A stretch of 57,061 nt of DNA, from the NCBI GenBank assembly GCA_900543845.1, contig UQTD01000003.1, positions 1 to 57,061 on the forward strand, in the 5' to 3' direction. Numbering within the stretch: position 1 is the stretch's first letter; each line of letters opens with the position of its first letter. Made by a program: the position numbers and the translations under genes. Of this stretch, positions 40,578 through 49,320 are shown one piece after another. The notes under the pieces were generated by a model. The model saw only the letters and a list, made by a program, of their open reading frames with translations, made no database searches and had not been told where the DNA came from. This stretch comes from an uncultured Collinsella sp. (GTDB lineage Bacteria; Actinomycetota; Coriobacteriia; Coriobacteriales; Coriobacteriaceae).

Positions 40578-41846
40578 TTAGAGGAGCTTCACGGTCGGGG
40601 CGAGTGCGTTGGCAAAGATGTCGTCTGGCCAGCATACCGCTGCGACATTAGCGTCATTTGCCGCAACCATATCAGCAAGAATGGAGTCGTAGGAGATTGT
40701 CCCCAACGATTGGAGGTCGACTATCTCGCGTGCGGCATCATCTGAACACAAGTTAAGACGATATTCAGCTTTTGATAAATGGTCTTGCCCCGCATCAAAG
40801 GCCCAACGATAAATTACTAGTTTTACATAGTGGTTTTCGTCGAGCTTGATGTCGCGAATACGGCCGCACTCGATATCTCCCGCGTTTCCATACGGTTCAT
40901 TTTTCATGGCAAGATATCCAAGCTCTTTATCTGGAAAGGCAGTCGAGTACAGCCCTATTACATCTCCGTCGACTTCTGCTGTCACCCTACCATCCCAGTA
41001 CTCGGGCAGGTCGACACTGAAGGTTTGGGCCTCGATGTGGCGTGCGGCGGCTTTGCGCTGTTCCTCGGCTTGGCGCGCCGCTTCCTCTTCGGCGGCTTTC
41101 TTGGCCGTGACGGCGGTGTCGCGGCGGTTCGTTGCGGCGTGTTGCAGTGCATCGACGTTGGGCGCGTCCTTGCCCTTGTATGCCATGGCGAGTGTCACGG
41201 CGTCGTTGATCTCGTCGTCGGTCACGTCGACAGCATCGATGGGTGTAAAGTCCAAAACCGAATCCTGCTCGGCGAGTTCTGCCAAGTCAATCTTCTCGCC
41301 CTTGGCAAAAGCGTCGTCGAGCGTGAGCTCGGCCTTTGTGCAAGGCACCTGGTAGATAGTGCCATCGGCGGCGATGGGGGAGCCTGCCGCCTTGAACGTG
41401 TACTTGCCCTGGATAAGTTTGATGCCCGAGCCGTCAGAGGCAACATATTCGACCTTGTCGACCTTCTTTCCGTCGACCGTCTTGCCCTTTACGCGCACCG
41501 GCACACGAGAAGCGCCGTTATCGGTGTCCCAACCTTCAGCCTTTACACTCACCACGAGCGCATGCTTGGAATGCGCCGACTCATACTGCTCCTGCTCCTG
41601 AACATGCTGCTGATACAGGTGATACGCCAGCCCACCGCCCCCGCCAACAACGATTACCGCCGCGCAGACGATAGCGATCACGACGCCTTTCTTGGGCTTT
41701 TTGCTGGGGGCGGGCGAACCCACAGGTGCCGGCGCAACCGCAGGGTTGGCTACGGGTATAGCCTGTGTCCCGTCAAGCGCAGCCCCGCATTCCACGCAAA
41801 ACTGAGCCTCATCAGCAAGCTCAGCACCACAATAAGGACAAACCAT
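40578..41846 (-). CDS. Zinc-ribbon, single-TM protein with extracellular domain, function unknown
   Basis: The 422-residue protein begins with a zinc ribbon ('CPYCGAELADEAQFCVECGA'), a Pro/Ala linker and Lys-rich stop, one TM (about 62-82) and a long outside region. The outside part has a helical A/E/K stretch ('AVTAKKAAEEEAARQAEEQR') and a C-terminal domain of about 130 residues ('FSVDLPEYWDGRVTAEVDGD'). Such zinc-ribbon membrane proteins are common in Coriobacteriia with unknown role. ATG 41846 follows GGAGGTTGAT; an earlier in-frame ATG exists at 41873. Convergent with transketolase. Confidence 0.85.
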   Translation of the reverse strand: MVCPYCGAELADEAQFCVECGAALDGTQAIPVANPAVAPAPVGSPAPSKKPKKGVVIAIVCAAVIVVGGGGGLAYHLYQQHVQEQEQYESAHSKHALVVSVKAEGWDTDNGASRVPVRVKGKTVDGKKVDKVEYVASDGSGIKLIQGKYTFKAAGSPIAADGTIYQVPCTKAELTLDDAFAKGEKIDLAELAEQDSVLDFTPIDAVDVTDDEINDAVTLAMAYKGKDAPNVDALQHAATNRRDTAVTAKKAAEEEAARQAEEQRKAAARHIEAQTFSVDLPEYWDGRVTAEVDGDVIGLYSTAFPDKELGYLAMKNEPYGNAGDIECGRIRDIKLDENHYVKLVIYRWAFDAGQDHLSKAEYRLNLCSDDAAREIVDLQSLGTISYDSILADMVAANDANVAAVCWPDDIFANALAPTVKLL

Positions 41847-41936
41847 ATCAACCTCCAGCAAGCTTGGAACCATCCATCTAGCTCAACTGTAAAGCGAAAA
41901 TCCCAATCCAAGTTGCGCAACAATGAGCCCCAATAT

Positions 41937-42005
41937 AAGTTGCGGTGAAATAAGGACTGATGAGGGCTTCTAACTGCTAAAACAGTCCTTATTTCACCGC
42001 AACTT
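41937..42005. repeat. Long hairpin, palindrome family I, copy 2
   Basis: A 23-bp perfect stem (41937-41959 with 41983-42005) begins AAGTTGCGGTGAAATA as in copies 1 and 3, but the inner bases read AGGACTG instead of GTTCCTG. Both arms changed together. Confidence 0.85.
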
Positions 42006-42102
42006 CTAAAGAGGCCGTATCAAGTAGGGCTTCTATTGGGAAAAGGCCCCAGCACGACAAGTTGCAATTCAGCTTGACGCTCCTAACGGTAGCGTCGGCG
42101 TA

Positions 42103-42231
42103 AGCCTCTGGGTGGGGCACGCTTTGAAAACAATCCGCAGCGCGGAACCCGCTTATCTGGAGCTCCGCAGGAGCAAGATAAGTGGGTTCCATGCGCGAGG
42201 ACGTTTTCAAAGCGTGCCCCACCCAGAGGCT
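42103..42231. repeat. 129-bp compound palindrome upstream of ftsE
   Basis: A 29-bp perfect outer stem (42103-42131 with 42203-42231) encloses an inner stem (GGAACCCGCTTATCT with AGATAAGTGGGTTCC, one G-T) and a small loop. It lies about 100 bp before the ftsE start in a 487-bp gap; the rest of the gap holds copy 2 of family I and no gene. Confidence 0.85.
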
Positions 42232-42332
42232 GGTGGGAGCCGCAAAACCGTGCGTCTTATGTGCAGCAAAGGCAATCCTGCTAAAATACAAAGCGCTCAT
42301 GTAGTTTAAACGCACGACGATAAGGAGCACCA

Positions 42333-43553
42333 GTGGGTAACCACTTCCGTACCTCCGGTGCGGGCGATGAAGCCCCCAAGACGCAGCCGAGCGTCGCGGG
42401 CAGTCGTTTCGCCACTCCGGATTCAGAGGATCAGCTGTTTAGCCCGATCCCCGCACAGCCGGCAGATCAGGCACAGCCGGCGGCAGATTCCTTTGCCTAC
42501 AACCCCAACAACGATGTTGCGCTTTCCGGCACGGCTGGCTTTGAGCCCGTTCAGACGGTGACCGCCCGCGTGGCTCAGCCTCAGATGAGCGCCGCCACGC
42601 CGCAGCCTACCATGGCCGGCATCCCCGATCCCATGGCCCCTGCGGTTCCCGCGCCTCAGCCCGCGCAGTCCGGTCTTTTTGCCGGCATTCCCGACCCCAC
42701 GCAGCCTGCGGCTCCCGTGGTCGAGCGCGATCAGGCCGCCGAGGTCGCAAGCCTCGACAATGCGCTCAACAACCCCGACTTCACGTCGGTGTTTGCGCCC
42801 ATCGACCCGCAGGCCAGCCGCAAAAAGATGGCCAAGCAGGCCGGTGTCGAGCCCGTCATCCTTATGGAGCACGTCACCAAGATCTATCCGGCGCAGCCCA
42901 ACAAGCCCGCACTCGACGACATCAACATCGAGATCTATCCGGGCGAGTTCGTCTTTTTGGTCGGTCACTCCGGCTCGGGTAAGACCACGCTGCTGTCGAC
43001 GCTCAACCGCGATGTCAAGCCCACGAGCGGTCGCATTTTGGTCGCCGGCCAGGATCTCATGAAGATCAAGAACCGCAAGGTTCCGTTCCTGCGTCGTCAG
43101 ATTGGCGCCGTGTTCCAGGACTTTAAGCTCCTGCCGCAAAAGACCGCCTACGAAAACGTGGCGTTTGCCCTGCAGTGCATCGGCAAGCCCAAGGGCGTCA
43201 TTCGCAGCCAGGTGCCCGAGGTGCTGCGTCTGGTCGGTCTGGCCGACCAGATGGACTCGCTGCCCGATCAGCTTTCCGGTGGCGAGCAGCAGCGCGTGGC
43301 CGTTGCCCGCGCTATGGTCAACCGCCCGCCGCTGCTGATTTGCGACGAGCCCACGGGCAACCTCGACCCGGCGATTTCGCTGGGCATCATGAAGCTGCTC
43401 GAGCGCATTAACCGCACCGGTACCACCGTGATCGTCGCTACGCACGACCGCGAGATGGTCGATAGCATGCACCGTCGCGTGATCGCCCTCGAGGGCGGCC
43501 ACGTAATCCGCGACCAGGAGAGGGGAGGTTACGGCAACTATGGCACCAACTAA
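42333..43553 (+). CDS. ftsE: Cell division ATP-binding protein FtsE with long N-terminal extension
   Basis: The ATPase core (about 170-395) has Walker A 'VGHSGSGKTTLL', signature 'LSGGEQQRVAVARAM' and Walker B 'LLICDEPTGNLDP', with 'FQDFKLLPQKTAYENVAFAL' typical of FtsE. Ahead of it are about 165 residues rich in Pro/Ala/Gln, apparently disordered, with the repeated segment 'AGIPDP'. Normal FtsE is about 225 aa; this is 406. GTG 42333 follows AAGGAGCACCA. FtsEX activates septal peptidoglycan hydrolases. ftsX overlaps by 14 bp. Confidence 0.94.
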   Translation: MGNHFRTSGAGDEAPKTQPSVAGSRFATPDSEDQLFSPIPAQPADQAQPAADSFAYNPNNDVALSGTAGFEPVQTVTARVAQPQMSAATPQPTMAGIPDPMAPAVPAPQPAQSGLFAGIPDPTQPAAPVVERDQAAEVASLDNALNNPDFTSVFAPIDPQASRKKMAKQAGVEPVILMEHVTKIYPAQPNKPALDDINIEIYPGEFVFLVGHSGSGKTTLLSTLNRDVKPTSGRILVAGQDLMKIKNRKVPFLRRQIGAVFQDFKLLPQKTAYENVAFALQCIGKPKGVIRSQVPEVLRLVGLADQMDSLPDQLSGGEQQRVAVARAMVNRPPLLICDEPTGNLDPAISLGIMKLLERINRTGTTVIVATHDREMVDSMHRRVIALEGGHVIRDQERGGYGNYGTN

Positions 43554-44460
43554 TGTGGGCTATTCGCTCAAAGAGGCAATCAGCCACTTCTTCCGTAACT
43601 GGACCACCTCGCTCGGCGCCGTCATCACGATTTTCCTTTCGCTGTTTATCATCGGCCTGTTCATTATGGGTTCCGCGATGCTGAACTCCGTGATCGGCAC
43701 CGTCGAGGATCAGGTCGTCATCAACGCCTTTATTAGCGATGACGCCGACCAGGCAGATGTTCAGGCCTTTGAGGCCGAGCTCAAGACGTGGAGCAACGTC
43801 AAGTCCGTGACGTACAAGGACAAGGACGACGCGCTGGCCGAGTACACGAGCAAGATGTCGGGTAACGCCGACGCTACCATGAGCGCGCTCGACGGTCAGA
43901 ACCCGCTGCCGGCTTCGTTTGCCATCGAGATGGACGATCCGTCCATGGTCGAGAGCACGGCCCAGAAGCTCAAGAAGAACGCCGATTTTCAGAAGATCGC
44001 GGACGACGGCGACGTTAACGCGAGCGTTCTGTACGGCCAGGAGGAAGTGAGCCGCCTGTTCCAGGTGACGAACTACATCCGTATCGCCGCTGTGGTGCTC
44101 GTCGGCCTGCTGACCTTTATCGCGTTCATTTTCATTAACAACACGATTCGCCTGTCCATTACGGCGCGTCGTCGTGAGATTGCGATCATGCGTCTGGTGG
44201 GCGCAAGCAACGGCTTTATTCGCGGGCCGTTCATTACCGAGGGCGTGCTGCAGGCCATTTTGGGCTCACTGCTTTCCATCGGCGTGCTGGAGCTGCTGCG
44301 TAACCTGATGGTTCCGCGTCTGCAGGAGAGCATCGGCTGGATGTCGTTTGCGCTGCCGATGCAGTACTACCTGGTGACCTACGCCGCGCTGATTTTGGTC
44401 GGCGTCATTATCGGTCTCTTTGGTTCCGCCATCGCCATGCGCCGCTATCTGCGCGTGTAG
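43540..44460 (+). CDS. ftsX: Cell division membrane protein FtsX
   Basis: The 306-residue protein has a cytoplasmic N-terminus ('SLKEAISHFFRNWTTSLGAV'), TM1 (about 25-48), an extracellular domain (about 55-175) and three more TMs with 'NNTIRLSITARRREIAIMRL' and 'VGASNGFIRGPFITEGVLQA', the FtsX-family coupling region. It overlaps ftsE, implying coupled translation, and is the membrane partner of that ATPase. Confidence 0.95.
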   Translation: MAPTNVGYSLKEAISHFFRNWTTSLGAVITIFLSLFIIGLFIMGSAMLNSVIGTVEDQVVINAFISDDADQADVQAFEAELKTWSNVKSVTYKDKDDALAEYTSKMSGNADATMSALDGQNPLPASFAIEMDDPSMVESTAQKLKKNADFQKIADDGDVNASVLYGQEEVSRLFQVTNYIRIAAVVLVGLLTFIAFIFINNTIRLSITARRREIAIMRLVGASNGFIRGPFITEGVLQAILGSLLSIGVLELLRNLMVPRLQESIGWMSFALPMQYYLVTYAALILVGVIIGLFGSAIAMRRYLRV

Positions 44461-44483
44461 GCGTGCTTGGAATTCGTTCCTTC

Positions 44484-44518
44484 AACGGGTCGTCTCTTTT
44501 GGGGGCGGCCCGTTTTTT
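44484..44518 (+). terminator. Terminator of ftsEX
   Basis: AACGGGTCG (44484-44492) pairs with CGGCCCGTT (44506-44514), one G-T pair, then TTTT. Confidence 0.8.
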
Positions 44519-44520
44519 GA

Positions 44521-44602
44521 TCCCTGGGGGGGACGGCAGGATTGCGGATCATCGTGGCGCTGGTCTATCTATGTGATCCGCAATCCTGCCGTCCCCTAGG
44601 GA
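44521..44602. repeat. 23-bp perfect inverted repeat after ftsX
   Basis: GGGGACGGCAGGATTGCGGA... (44529-44551) is perfectly inverted at 44574-44596, extended by TCCCT/AGGGA. It contains GGGGAC/GTCCCC ends like other repeats here. Confidence 0.8.
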
Positions 44603-44655
44603 TCATTTGGGTAGACTCTTGGCGTGTAAACGGCCATCGATAGTAAGGAGGCGCC

Positions 44656-46791
44656 ATGGGGCGCAATAACAAGCATAAGCGTGGGGCTCGCAATAAGCGC
44701 GGGCCGGTACGCAGCGAGCGTCGCCCGAGTCTGACCGGACGCGTGCAGCTCCATGAGCACAGCGCCTACGTTGTAACCGAAAACGGCGACTACAAGGTCA
44801 TGGGCCGCGGCAAGCGCGAGATTATGGACGGCGATACCGTTGCCGTGAGCATTAAGAACAGCCCGCATGGCGAGCGACGCGCCGTAATCGAGGGCGTCGT
44901 CGAGCGTGCAGCCATTAGTGTGGTGGGCACGTACCAGACCGCCGGCCCGCTCGGGGTGATCGAGCCGCTTGATTCTCGCCTTAAGGCCGATTTCTTTATT
45001 CTGCCGGAGGACACTTCGGCGGAGCGCTTGGGCGTTCATCCGGGTGATGCGGTCGTCGCACGCATTTTGACGTATCCGACGCGCCTGGAATCGGGCACCG
45101 TGACGATCGAGCGCCGTATCGGCGGCGATGATGCGCCCGATTTGGGCGTTCAGTATGTGATGGCGCGTTATGGCTATACCGATACTTATCCCGAGGCCGC
45201 GCTAGCCGAGGCCGAGGCACTTTCGCTCGATGTGGCCTCGGCGCTCAAGGACCCGCTCCGCCGAGACCTGCGCGACCGCTTTGTCATTACGATTGACCCG
45301 GTCGACGCGCGCGACTTTGACGACGCCATCTCGCTGGAGCGCACGCCCGAGGGTGGATACAAGCTGGGTGTCCATATTGCCGACGTTTCGCACTATGTTG
45401 CCTGGGACGGACATATCGATCTGGAAGCCCGCCATCGCACGACGTCGGTGTATCTTGCCGATCGCGTGCTGCCTATGTTGCCCGAGCGCCTGTCGAATGA
45501 TTTGTGCTCGCTGCGTCCCAACGAGGACCGCTTGGCGTTTACCGTCGACATTGAGCTCGACGCGCAGGGTCGCGTGCGCCATTACGATCCCTATCCCAGC
45601 GTGATTCGCTCGCGCGTGCGCATGGACTATGACGGCGCCGAGGCGTTGCTGGTACGTGCCGGTGCGGTGGAGTATTCGGTGCTGGAGGGTGCCGCCGAGG
45701 ATGTTGCCGCGGTTGAAGCCTCGCGCGAGGAAGCGCTCGAGCGCGGGCTTGCGTGCGAGAAAACCGCTCGCGGCCATAACGTCGACTTGGGGGATTTCCT
45801 CGTAGCTGCCAACGAGCTCGCCGAGCTTCGCCGCCGTATTCGTCGCGCACGCGGTTCGGTCGACTTTGATACGGCCGAGATCCGTGCACTGTTGGACGAG
45901 GACGGTGTGCCCGTGCAGATCGTGGCCCGTGAGCGCTCGTGCGCCACGTCGCTGATTGAGGAAGCCATGCTGCTGGCCAACGAGTGCGTGGCGGAGTGGC
46001 TGGCCGACCGCGATATCGAGGCCTGCTATCGCGTGCACGACGACCCCAGTCCCGATAGCCTGCACGGTGCCGCCGCGGCGCTGGCACAGCTGGGTATCAT
46101 TGATGACCGTCGCGCGGCAGGCATTGCTCTGGGAAGCCCCGACGAGCTGCAGGCGGCGGTTGATGCCGCAGCCGGTACGGCCAACGCGCCGCTCGTCAAC
46201 ACGTTGCTGCTGCGCAGCATGCAGCGTGCGCTGTATAAGCCTCGCAACGAGGGCCACTTTGCGCTCGCCGCGCCGTGCTATTGCCACTTTACGAGTCCCA
46301 TTCGCCGCTATCCCGACCTGGTGGTGCATCGCGTGCTCAAGCTGCAGTTGGCCTACGAGCGGCTGGGCGGCAAGGACGCCTTGGTGCGTACGCCGCGGCT
46401 GATCGGTAAGGGCCGCGAGTCCCTGCCGCGCATCCTGCCGCAAATCTGCCGCGCGTGCAGCGATGCCGAGCGTGCGGCTGACGCCGCCAGCCATGCGACG
46501 CAAAAGATCAAGATCGCCCAGTACTACGAGGACCGCTTGGGTGAGCGCTACGCCGGAACGATCTCGTGGGTCAGCAGCATGGGCCTCTTTGTGCGCCTGG
46601 ATCTGACACAGGTTGAGGGTTTGGTTTCGATCAAGAGCCTGGGCAACGAGTGGTTCGAGTTTGATGAGGACGCGCTCACGCTCACGGGCGCTGACACGGG
46701 GACTCGCTATGAGCTGGGGCAGCGCGTGATTATCGAGGTCTCGCGCGTCAACACCACACGCGGGCACTTGGATTTCAGGCTTATTCATTAG
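44656..46791 (+). CDS. rnr: Ribonuclease R (RNase II/RNB family)
   Basis: The 711-residue 3'-5' exoribonuclease has a basic N-terminus, cold-shock-like domains (about 25-160), the RNB catalytic domain with 'TIDPVDARDFDDAISL' (metal-binding Asps), 'RPNEDRLAFTVDIELD' and 'YCHFTSPIRRYPDLVVHRVL', and a C-terminal S1 domain ('YAGTISWVSSMGLFVRLD'). ATG follows TAAGGAGGCGCC. RNase R works with tmRNA/SmpB in rescue quality control; smpB lies 9 kb downstream. Confidence 0.95.
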   Translation: MGRNNKHKRGARNKRGPVRSERRPSLTGRVQLHEHSAYVVTENGDYKVMGRGKREIMDGDTVAVSIKNSPHGERRAVIEGVVERAAISVVGTYQTAGPLGVIEPLDSRLKADFFILPEDTSAERLGVHPGDAVVARILTYPTRLESGTVTIERRIGGDDAPDLGVQYVMARYGYTDTYPEAALAEAEALSLDVASALKDPLRRDLRDRFVITIDPVDARDFDDAISLERTPEGGYKLGVHIADVSHYVAWDGHIDLEARHRTTSVYLADRVLPMLPERLSNDLCSLRPNEDRLAFTVDIELDAQGRVRHYDPYPSVIRSRVRMDYDGAEALLVRAGAVEYSVLEGAAEDVAAVEASREEALERGLACEKTARGHNVDLGDFLVAANELAELRRRIRRARGSVDFDTAEIRALLDEDGVPVQIVARERSCATSLIEEAMLLANECVAEWLADRDIEACYRVHDDPSPDSLHGAAAALAQLGIIDDRRAAGIALGSPDELQAAVDAAAGTANAPLVNTLLLRSMQRALYKPRNEGHFALAAPCYCHFTSPIRRYPDLVVHRVLKLQLAYERLGGKDALVRTPRLIGKGRESLPRILPQICRACSDAERAADAASHATQKIKIAQYYEDRLGERYAGTISWVSSMGLFVRLDLTQVEGLVSIKSLGNEWFEFDEDALTLTGADTGTRYELGQRVIIEVSRVNTTRGHLDFRLIH

Positions 46792-46819
46792 CCGGAATTT
46801 GGTGATTGATAGAGAACGG

Positions 46820-46846
46820 GGCGGTCTTTTGGGGCCGCCTTTTTTG
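46820..46846 (+). terminator. Terminator of rnr
   Basis: GGCGGTC (46820-46826) pairs with GGCCGCC (46833-46839), followed by TTTTTT. Confidence 0.8.
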
Positions 46847-46903
46847 TGGCGCATCAATCGCCTTTCTGCTCGCGCGCTTGCGTCTTCCGCCTGCTATAGG
46901 GGA

Positions 46904-46946
46904 GATAAAACCTACCAAAATAAACCTGTTCCTTTTTGGGAGGTTT
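46904..46946. repeat. Dispersed repeat, second copy of the 33338 unit
   Basis: GATAAAACCTACCAAAATAA... matches 33338-33379 at 39 of 42 positions. The changes spoil the stem present in the other copy. It lies about 20 bp before the recombinase start. Confidence 0.8.
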
Positions 46947-46965
46947 ACGAGAGAGCGGGGATGAG

Positions 46966-47571
46966 ATGACAACGGTGTACGGGTATGCGCGGGTGAGCTC
47001 GCGTGATCAAAATCTGAATCGGCAGCTGGATGCGCTGGGCGCCTATGGCGTGGAACCGGCGAATATCTTTGCCGATCGTGCGAGCGGCAAGGACTTCGAT
47101 CGACCGCGGTATCGCGAGCTGCTGTGCGCGTTGGATTCCGGTGATGTGCTGGTGGTACTTTCCATTGATCGGCTGGGCCGTAACTACAGCGAGATCCTCG
47201 AGGAATGGCGGTGCATAACCAAAGAGCTCGGCGCCGCCATCGTGGTGCTGGACATGCCGTTGCTCGACACGCGCGCCAGAGACTGTGGTGGGTCGGACGT
47301 GACGAGTGCGTTGATTGCCGATATTGTTTTGCAGCTGCTGAGCTATGTGGCACAGGTGGAGCGCGAAAACATTCACCGGCGCCAAGCCGAGGGCATTGCG
47401 GCGGCGCGAGCGCGCGGCGTGCGCTTTGGCCGGCCCCGCAAGCCCTGTCCTCCGCAATTCGAGCTGGTGCGCGATACCTACGAGGCGGGTGATATCACGC
47501 GGAGTCAGGCGGCAAAGCGGCTAGGCGTGTGCGTGGGGACGTTCGATCGCTGGATGCGCGAGACGGAGTAG
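46966..47571 (+). CDS. Serine recombinase, resolvase family
   Basis: The 201-residue protein has the small-resolvase N-domain: 'VYGYARVSSRDQNLNRQLDA' with the catalytic Ser, 'DRASGKDFDRPRYRELL', 'VLSIDRLGRNY' and a C-terminal HTH ('DITRSQAAKRLGVCVGTFDR'). It is of Tn3-resolvase/invertase size. No transposase, inverted segment or accessory gene is next to it, so it is solitary. ATG 46966 has GGGGATGAG upstream. It lies after rnr within a repeat-bearing spacer. Confidence 0.9.
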   Translation: MTTVYGYARVSSRDQNLNRQLDALGAYGVEPANIFADRASGKDFDRPRYRELLCALDSGDVLVVLSIDRLGRNYSEILEEWRCITKELGAAIVVLDMPLLDTRARDCGGSDVTSALIADIVLQLLSYVAQVERENIHRRQAEGIAAARARGVRFGRPRKPCPPQFELVRDTYEAGDITRSQAAKRLGVCVGTFDRWMRETE

Positions 47572-47682
47572 GGGCGCCACGGTCCTTTGGCGCCCCGATT
47601 CGAACATTTTGGATTTCGCTACGGCGACAACTGCATTTGGGGGTACACTCGCTGCTGCTCAAAAAATGACGGAGGTTAGCCC

Positions 47683-48261
47683 TTGGCGCGTGTGAAGCAC
47701 ATAGTCGGATGGATTTCGGTTGTCCTGCTGGTCGTGACGCTGGCAAGTATTTGGATATTGACGGAGCAAAACGTGGAGCAGACGTCGTCGCTCAGCGAGT
47801 CCACCGCGCGCGCGGTGGAAGGACAGGCCGCGGACGTGCGGCCCGACGCCGTGCAGGAGTCTCAGGCGGGGAATGCCGTCGAGGGCGCGGATTCAACGAC
47901 TGCCACCGTTCATCCCGACCCGCTTGCGCCCGTTCGTCTGTGGATGGGTGCCAACATTCGTCGCGTCGCACATACCGTTGAGTTCTTCTTTGTAGGACTT
48001 TTTGCTTCGTTGGTGGCGGTGTGCTTGGATAAGCGCGTGTCGCCCACTCGATTGCGGTGCGTGTCTGTCTTAGCCTTTTGCGCCGTTTGCTCCGTCGGTG
48101 ACCAAGTGCACAAGATCTTTGTTCCTGGTCGTCATTTCGACATGATCGATCTGGGCTTCGATGCCGCGGGCTACATTGCCGCCATGTTGTTGGTACTGCT
48201 GGCGGCGGTGCTGGTTCAGCGCGCGACCTGTCCCATTGGCGCCCATGCGAGACGCCGTTAA
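47683..48261 (+). CDS. VanZ-like family membrane protein
   Basis: The 192-residue protein has TM1 (about 8-26), an acidic Ala/Glu/Val outside segment of about 60 residues, then three TMs. VanZ-family marks are 'RRVAHTVEFFFVGLF' and 'SVGDQVHKIFVPGRHFDMID'. VanZ itself raises teicoplanin resistance, but most homologues are not resistance genes and no van genes are here. The start is TTG with GGAGG 10 bp upstream. Confidence 0.85.
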   Translation: MARVKHIVGWISVVLLVVTLASIWILTEQNVEQTSSLSESTARAVEGQAADVRPDAVQESQAGNAVEGADSTTATVHPDPLAPVRLWMGANIRRVAHTVEFFFVGLFASLVAVCLDKRVSPTRLRCVSVLAFCAVCSVGDQVHKIFVPGRHFDMIDLGFDAAGYIAAMLLVLLAAVLVQRATCPIGAHARRR

Positions 48262-48334
48262 CAACTCTGTTACGAATAATGCGACCTCGATGAATCATTT
48301 TGTGTCGCGTGTATTTCCGAGCGGTCGGATTTGA

Positions 48335-48364
48335 GGGGCGAGCGGTAGAACGCTCGCCCCTTGT
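48335..48364 (+). terminator. Hairpin after the VanZ-like gene
   Basis: GGGGCGAGCG (48335-48344) pairs with 48351-48360; the tail TTGTG is short, so termination strength is uncertain. Confidence 0.55.
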
Positions 48365-48458
48365 GCGCCATGATGCGGCACAATGTACCGTAAAAGCTGT
48401 TTATATCCGGTACGAATCATTCTTTGGTCTTTAATTCTTCTCAACGGAGGTGTTTGAG

Positions 48459-49310
48459 ATGGCAAACGGATTGCTTTTAAGGCTTCGTGAGCGTGAGTTC
48501 AGCGCGAGCCCGGCAGAGCGTAATGTCATCGCATATGTGAGCGCTCATCCGCATGAGGTGGTCGGGCTGTCCGTCCGCGGTCTTGCCGATACCACGTTCT
48601 CCTCGCCCTCGAGCATTTTGCGCTTTTGCAAGCGTTTGGGTTTTGCGGGCTACAAGGAGTTTCAGCGCGAACTGATTGCCGAACTTGCGCTCTTGGGCGA
48701 CAGAAAGGACGTTGCCCTCGAGGACATCTCCATGGATGACAGCGTCGAGCGAATCGTGGGGAAGGTGATGAAAAGCAACGTGCGTACGATCGAGGCGACG
48801 GCGCGAACACTCGATTACACCGTTTTGGAACGATGCGCAGCCTATCTTAAGCAGGCGCGCATGGTCAATCTGTTCGGTATCGGTGCTTCTCGCTTAGTTG
48901 CTCACGATCTGGCACAAAAGCTCATGCGTGTCGACAAGGAATGCCATCTGTACGATGACTGGCACGACCAACTCTTGTGCGCCAAGAACATGCACGAAGG
49001 CGATATCGGCATTGCTTTTAGCTACTCGGGCTTAACGCAAGAAGTGCTGGACTGCACTGCCGAGGCCCAACGCCACAACTGTCCCGTTGTGGCCGTGACC
49101 AAGGTAGACGGATCGTCCAAGCTTGCCACCGTGGCCGATGCCGTGCTCGGCGTTGCTGCAAGCGAGCCCTTGGTCCGCAGCGGTGCCATGGCCTCGCGTA
49201 TGGCCCAGCTTATGGTTGTCGATGCCCTCTACGCTGCTTACGTTGCGAGCGATTACGAACGGGCGACGCATGCCATCAAGCAAAACTACATCGAGAAACA
49301 AGAAAGATGA
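48459..49310 (+). CDS. RpiR/MurR-family transcriptional regulator
   Basis: The 283-residue regulator has an N-terminal HTH_6 domain ('FSASPAERNVIAYVSAHPHE', 'SSPSSILRFCKRLGFAGYKE') and a C-terminal SIS domain ('NLFGIGASRLVAHDLAQKLM', 'GIAFSYSGLTQEVLDC') that binds a phosphosugar. With murQ, a murP-like PTS and a mupG-like gene following, the ligand is probably MurNAc-6-phosphate, making it the local MurR/MupR. ATG 48459 has GGAGG 8 bp upstream. No operator was identified with confidence. Confidence 0.88.
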   Translation: MANGLLLRLREREFSASPAERNVIAYVSAHPHEVVGLSVRGLADTTFSSPSSILRFCKRLGFAGYKEFQRELIAELALLGDRKDVALEDISMDDSVERIVGKVMKSNVRTIEATARTLDYTVLERCAAYLKQARMVNLFGIGASRLVAHDLAQKLMRVDKECHLYDDWHDQLLCAKNMHEGDIGIAFSYSGLTQEVLDCTAEAQRHNCPVVAVTKVDGSSKLATVADAVLGVAASEPLVRSGAMASRMAQLMVVDALYAAYVASDYERATHAIKQNYIEKQER

Positions 49311-49320
49311 GGTGAACAAA

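Noticed and set aside
40697..40712. GTCCCCAACGA within the zinc-ribbon gene as another repeat copy.
   Set aside because: Only 11 bases match and the surrounding sequence is ordinary coding sequence, so chance is likely.
47683..48261. Glycopeptide resistance gene.
   Set aside because: VanZ-like proteins are widespread; no vanHAX or vanRS genes are present.
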